Below are positions 59,094-64,000 of a stretch of DNA of 64,000 nucleotides, in pieces. Source of the DNA: Leptodontidium sp. MPI-SDFR-AT-0119. Its lineage: Eukaryota > Ascomycota > Leotiomycetes > Helotiales > Leptodontidiaceae. Made by a program: the position numbers and the translations under genes. The notes under the pieces are model-generated. The model was not told where the DNA came from and made no database searches. It saw only the letters and a program-made list of their open reading frames with translations. The stretch spans positions 868,001 through 932,000 of the forward strand of contig JAHLEZ010000002.1 of assembly GCA_020726505.1 (NCBI GenBank). The letters run 5' to 3'. Position 1 is the stretch's first letter, and each line of letters begins with the position of its first letter.

Positions 59094-61334
59094 ATGGACA
59101 AGGGCGATTTGGGTGGCCCTGCCGCCAACAACTCCAGCGACTTTGTATGTACCACCCTCCCCTCCCCTCCCCGATGGTCTAGATCGCGACACTTTACTGA
59201 CCCTGGACAGGTTCGCAAGTTGTATAAGTAAGTATCCGTCAATTCATCGAACCAGCCCTTATATCAGGCGATAATGCGCCCAGTGTCTAACACGCTGTGA
59301 TCTAGGATGCTGGAGGACCCTTCCTACGACAACATCGTTCGATGGGGCGAAGGAGGCGAGAGCTTCGTGGTACTCGAAGTACGTGGAGCTATCTTCAATC
59401 TGTTGTCGCAAATACTAATCCTCTCCCCAGAATGAGAAGTTCACCAAGAATATCCTGCCAAAGCATTTCAAGCACAGCAACTTTGCTTCGTTCGTCCGCC
59501 AGCTGAACAAGTATGACTTCCACAAGGTTCGACAGAACAACGAAGATAGCACCCCATCGATATATGGACCAAATGTCAGTCAAGCCTGGGTAAATTCTCT
59601 TCGACGTGTGGACTAACGAGTATCAGGCATGGGAGTTCAAGCATCCCGAGTTCCAAGCAAACAAGAAGGATTCTCTAGACAACATCAGAAGAAAAGCGCC
59701 CGCACCACGAAAGGCGGCTGCCCAGAGTATGGAAGAGCAATTCCCCGCACAACAGATGGATCTCGTCAATAGCCAATTGATTGCAACCCAGCAACAACTT
59801 CAACACCTCTCCGAGATGTACCAAGACCTTGCCCAGGGCCATGTTACGTTGCTCCAACAAGTAGTGAACCTACAAAAGTTCGTCAAGAACCATGATGGAG
59901 TTATGCATCGGGTGATGGGATTCTTGCATGATGTAGACGCCCAACAACGACGTGCCAGCCGTGTAGTAGGACAATTTGGCAATGCAGGAGGACCCATGGG
60001 AGACGGACCCGCAAACGATGATGACCATCCTGCATCTCCTTTGCAAAAGGCTTCGGCTCTTCTCGAAGAATTCTCGACCGCCAACTTGCCTGATAAAAAT
60101 CTTGAGCAGATGAGCCATGATTTCCACTTGCGCAACGAGTACTCCACAACCCCGACCGATCAAGGAGCTTCCTCTATGGCGCCAAGAGCAGAGAACGCAA
60201 ACGCTCACATTGGATATCCAGTAGGCAATGATCTAGATAACATGGTGTACCCAGTGGGACACACAAATGGTATCGACCCAATAAACAGCGAGCATATCAA
60301 CAACATACCTTACTCCTTACCTGCGAACGGTCTCCTTCCTGTCGAGTCCATGCCAGAGATGATGTCGGAAGGAAGTTCTGTACCTGGCCGTAAGAAGAGC
60401 TCAGCAGATTCGGTCTGGGGAATGACAAAGCCTCGGATCTTGCTTGTGGAGGACGACAAGGTTTGCGCGCGGATTGGTTCCAAATTCCTGCAAGCATTTG
60501 AGTGCGGAGTTGAGACGGCTGTAAGTATACCTGTCGCAAACTGTTCCTTCTATTCTGACATATCCTAGCGTGATGGACTTGAGGCGGTCAATAAGATCAA
60601 CCACGGACCTACACAATTCGATCTAATTCTAATGGATATCATCATGCCTCACCTAGACGGAGTATCTGCGACTGTCTGCATAAGAGAAATCAGACCCAAT
60701 CTCCCTATCATCGCCATGACCTCCAACATAAGAGCCGACGATATCGACATGTACTTCCGTTATGGTAAGCTTCCCATTCCGATGTCCGTTTTCCTTCATA
60801 CTAACGAATATAGGTATGAATGATGTTCTGCCGAAACCTTTCACAAAAGAAGGCATGTTGCGAGCTCTGGAGAAACACTTGTCCCAATTCAAGAAGAATG
60901 CACCTTTCCCACCAACTGGAGGACCTCAGATGGCACATCCTGGTGGATTCGTAACACCAAATGCTCCCCAAGCCCCATTAGGTCTAAACATGGGACAATT
61001 GTCCGCAACGCAGTCCTTGAAAGATGAATCTTCACCTGGAAAATCTCCCGTCACAGCTTCCTCTTGGCACTCACCGAGCCAGCTTCCTGGACCATCCCCA
61101 ATAGGAAGTACACCTGGCGGCTACATGCAACCCATGGGAGACAATCGCCAGTATGCTATGACCCCCACACATCCTCATCCTCAGACCGGCTTTGCTCAAC
61201 CTCCAAATGCCCAGATGGGGACACCCAGGACAGGAGCACATCGAAGGGTCATTTCAGACATGGCTGGAGGGGCCCCGGACGACCATTCTGACAAGAGGCA
61301 AAGGATGTATCCACCAACTGGCTTCCAACAATGA
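59094..61334 (+). CDS. SKN7: SKN7 response regulator with HSF DNA-binding domain, 631 aa
   Basis: Transcription factor at the end of a histidine-kinase phosphorelay; controls oxidative, osmotic and cell-wall responses. Seven exons join in frame: 59094-59144, 59211-59227 (17 nt), 59306-59378, 59431-59574, 59627-60520, 60569-60764, 60814-61334. The HSF-type domain reads [20 protein letters not shown], then [18 protein letters not shown] and [11 protein letters not shown] coiled coil follows ([16 protein letters not shown]). The receiver domain has [17 protein letters not shown] (acidic pocket), the phospho-acceptor Asp at 60635-60637 in [14 protein letters not shown], and DVLPKPF with the conserved Lys. 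The tail is Pro/Gln/Gly-rich. The four introns within or next to the HSF domain are all short. Confidence 0.95.
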
Positions 61335-62293
61335 TCGAAAAAGAGTAGCGATGTGACATTCTAAAATTCCCATAGCTCCTTGTATCTATATTTCTGAGCT
61401 CTAATCCGACAGCCGAACTGGGCTCGGCTGTTCTCGTACGTGCTTAGTCGGCATGGCGACTCGTTATTGGCGCTGGTGGAAGAATTGTCTGTTTGCCCTC
61501 GGCGGCGTCCGAGGTGGAAGTACCTGGGGATCGTGTTGAGCGAAGAGTCTCGATGCTTGGTTCGGCGCTGGTGGGATAAATGTGTTCAAATCACGGTCGA
61601 TCGGTCCGCAAACTAGATAGCATAACCAAAAACCACGACGCGATGTACCCAAATTCCCCCTCGGTTTGCAGTGACCGATGTCGAGTGATGGGCCGAGTAA
61701 AGTGTACATAGACCGGTTGTTCCGTCGCTTCGAGATGATCTACTCAGCGGAGAGCAAAGTCGCACATAATGTAGATATAACGATGATTCCAAGCCCACGA
61801 CGATAAACAGAGAAAGACGATAGAAAAATAAATAGGAAGACAGAAGAAGAACGACTGACGTTGGAAGTAGCTATTTAGCATGTAGTGAGCCACCCCGGAC
61901 ATATTGAAGGTCTAGACTCCACAGACCGCCGCAGCAATCGTATGATGAGGCTGTACCGTAAAGGCTGGGCCAGGCTTTCAAAACGCCAATGCCAACCAAC
62001 CAACCAAACACTTGCAGTCCAGGTTCTGTCTCAGCCGGGGCGGGAACAGCCTTGCGCTAAAACAGTGCTTGGCGGGCGACTTTTAATTCGTGAGTCAATG
62101 GATCCGAAGCTCACCTGCATTTTGATTTTCCCGATCCGATCAGACAAACGACCCCACTACATACAATTTGATATCGGATTCTACTGCGCAAGACTGAGTG
62201 AACATCAACGACGACGAGGACATTACTGGGAGGGAGAAAGCAACTTCACTTTACTTTACTCTACTGGAAGGAAGGAGTACTGCTGTGGTACCA
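61335..62293. other. Intergenic region SKN7 / GCD6
   Basis: About 960 bp: 3' flank of SKN7 and promoter of GCD6. A TTTACTTTACT repeat is near 62250. No gene-like frame. Confidence 0.5.
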
Positions 62294-64000
62294 ATGGCGC
62301 ATGCGCAAAAGTCTGCGAAGGGGGGTGCTGGTGGGGGAAAAGCTGCACCGAAGAAGAAAGGTCCATCTGCTGCTAAGAAGGTGGATGATGATAGAGAGGA
62401 GACATTACAAGCTGTGGTATGTGCTGCTCTCTATACAGGCTATCCGTGCGGGCAACGGAGAAAGAAAGGCAGTTGGAAGGAAAGCTGACTTGACTTGCCT
62501 TGCCTGTCTAGGTACTTGCCGATTCGTTCGAGACGAGATTCAATCCCTTCACATTAGAGACTCCGAGAGTAAGTAAGCCCGGCTCCTAGTCCTGGTCTTA
62601 ATCCTAGATTCTGCAAGAGATGGTGGGAAGGAAGATGAGGAGTGTGGACGGCGGCTAATGCTTCCCAGTGTCTTCTCCCACTTGCTAATACCCCTCTCAT
62701 CGAATACACCCTCGAATTCCTGGCCATGTCCGGAGTGGCAGATATATACATCTATTGCGGCGCGCACACAGCAGATGTAGAACGGTACATCCAAGCTTCG
62801 AAATGGCACCCCTCATCCGCCGCCTCGCCCTTCAATTCCCTCGAAATCGTCAAGACGACAGCACGGTCGGTGGGAGACGCCATGCGAGACCTCGACTCCC
62901 GCGATCTCATTACGGGCGATTTCTTACTCGTGCATGGAGATTTGGTGTCGAATTTACCGATCGATGCCGCCTTGGCGGCTCACCGAGCGAGGAGAATCGC
63001 CGACAAGAATGCGATTATGACGATGATTCTGCGGTCGGGGGGGTTGGGTACACATCGCACGAAATCGATGGGTATCACGCCTGTTTTCGTGGTGGATCCT
63101 ACGAAGAGCAGATGTCTTCATTACGAGGAGATGAACCCGTTGCAAGCGAACAAATACGTCAATATCGACCCAGAGTTACTATCTGACCACAACGAACTCG
63201 AGATCAGGACCGATTTGATCGATTGCGGTATCGATATCTGCACGCCGGATGTGCTGGCGCTGTGGGCTGAGTCGTTTGATTATGAAGTCCCGAGAAGGCA
63301 TTTTCTGCATGGTGTACTGAAGGATTATGAGCTGAATGGCAAGACGATACATACCGAGGTTGTGGAGGACCATTATGCTGCAAGGGTGTTCAACTTGCAG
63401 TCTTACGAGGCCGTTAGCAAGGATGTACTAGGGAGATGGACATATCCCCTCGTCCCGGACAGCAATCTCCTCGCGGGCCAGAGTTACAAGTTCGAGCGCG
63501 GTGGGCTTTGCAAAGAGAATGATGTGATGTTGGCCAGGACGTGCAAAGTGGGAAAACGGACTGTGGTGGGGAAGGATACGAGTATCGGTGATGGAAGTGT
63601 GGTCTCTAACAGTATCATCGGACGGAGATGTCATATTGGGAAGAACGTTACTATCAAAAACGCCTATATCTGGGACGATGTAGTAGTAGGCGATGGATCA
63701 ACGGTCGATAGGGCAATCATAGCCAGCGAAGCAGCTGTCGGACGAAACTGCAAGATCCAACCTGGAGCCCTCCTTTCGTACGGCGTCCGGATAGCAGACA
63801 ACAAAGAAGTAAAGGAAAGCTCTCGCATCACCTGCGCAAAGCGGAAAGCAGACGACTACTCAGACGACGAAACACTCGTTACAGTACCAACAGATACAGC
63901 TGTAGTAGGCGAAGGTGGCTCAGGATATGGTTTCGACGACGACTCAGACGCCGAAGATGAAGCGACCATCTTCCACACCAACCTCATCTACAGCACTTCC
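62294..64000 (+). CDS. GCD6: Translation initiation factor eIF2B epsilon subunit, 3' partial
   Basis: Catalytic subunit of the guanine-nucleotide exchange factor for eIF2. Exons 62294-62416, 62512-62568 and 62669->64000; the frame runs out of the window with no stop. After a Lys/Ala/Gly-rich N-terminus, the nucleotidyltransferase-like domain begins at VLADSFETRFNPFTLETPR and continues CLLPLANTPLIEYTLEFLA. GDFLLVHGDLVSNLPI and FLHGVLKDYELNG are typical of the epsilon subunit. Left-handed beta-helix hexapeptide repeats follow (TVVGKDTSIGDGSVVSNSII), then a disordered acidic linker. The C-terminal W2/HEAT catalytic domain lies beyond the window. The middle exon is only 19 codons. Confidence 0.94.

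Overview
The window is nuclear DNA of a filamentous ascomycete (Pezizomycotina). Genes are compact and on both strands. Introns are mostly 45-80 bp with GTAAGT-like donors, CTAAC/CTGAC branch points and short 3' ends. The proteins match single-copy fungal housekeeping families. My impression is Leotiomycetes, but the sequence alone does not prove that. No CRISPR array, rRNA gene, complete transposon or secondary-metabolite cluster is visible. Exon joins below were made by hand from splice signals and reading-frame continuity.

Layout, left to right: DNA ligase I (5' end outside the window); a bZIP factor with two GC-AG introns; a haloacid-dehalogenase-like hydrolase divergent from an HNH protein; cytosolic serine hydroxymethyltransferase; RNA polymerase I subunit RPA34 divergent from the polynucleotide kinase GRC3; MSH2 divergent from TRM10; the kinetochore protein Mis14/Nsl1; an uncharacterised 135-aa protein; proteasome ATPase RPT3; the folliculin homologue LST7; a gene-poor 3.8 kb stretch rich in short tandem repeats; DHH1; primase small subunit PRI1; a 1527-aa ankyrin protein divergent from an unknown 425-aa protein; a tRNA-Asn gene; GPI1 and a small two-helix membrane protein; MDM35 divergent from RRP6; a HAD-SAK RNA-repair-like protein divergent from a DUF167 protein; a repeat-rich 3.2 kb stretch leading into SKN7; and eIF2B-epsilon (GCD6), cut by the window end.

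Functional themes are DNA replication and repair (ligase I, MSH2, primase) and RNA metabolism (RPA34, GRC3, TRM10, DHH1, RRP6, HAD-SAK). The clearest functional pairing is RPA34/GRC3, which share a 218-bp promoter gap and both act in rRNA production. This is an ordinary core region, not an island or gene cluster.

The most unusual signal is the tRNA-Asn(GUU) gene at 43071-43224 on the minus strand. It folds perfectly only if two introns are removed: a normal 27-nt intron after position 37, and a 53-nt insertion in the T-arm that looks like a spliceosomal intron (GTACGT, CTAAC, TAG). The next most unusual locus is GPI1. One of its introns is 1.53 kb and holds same-strand zinc-finger coding fragments, and another has no AG at its expected 3' end.
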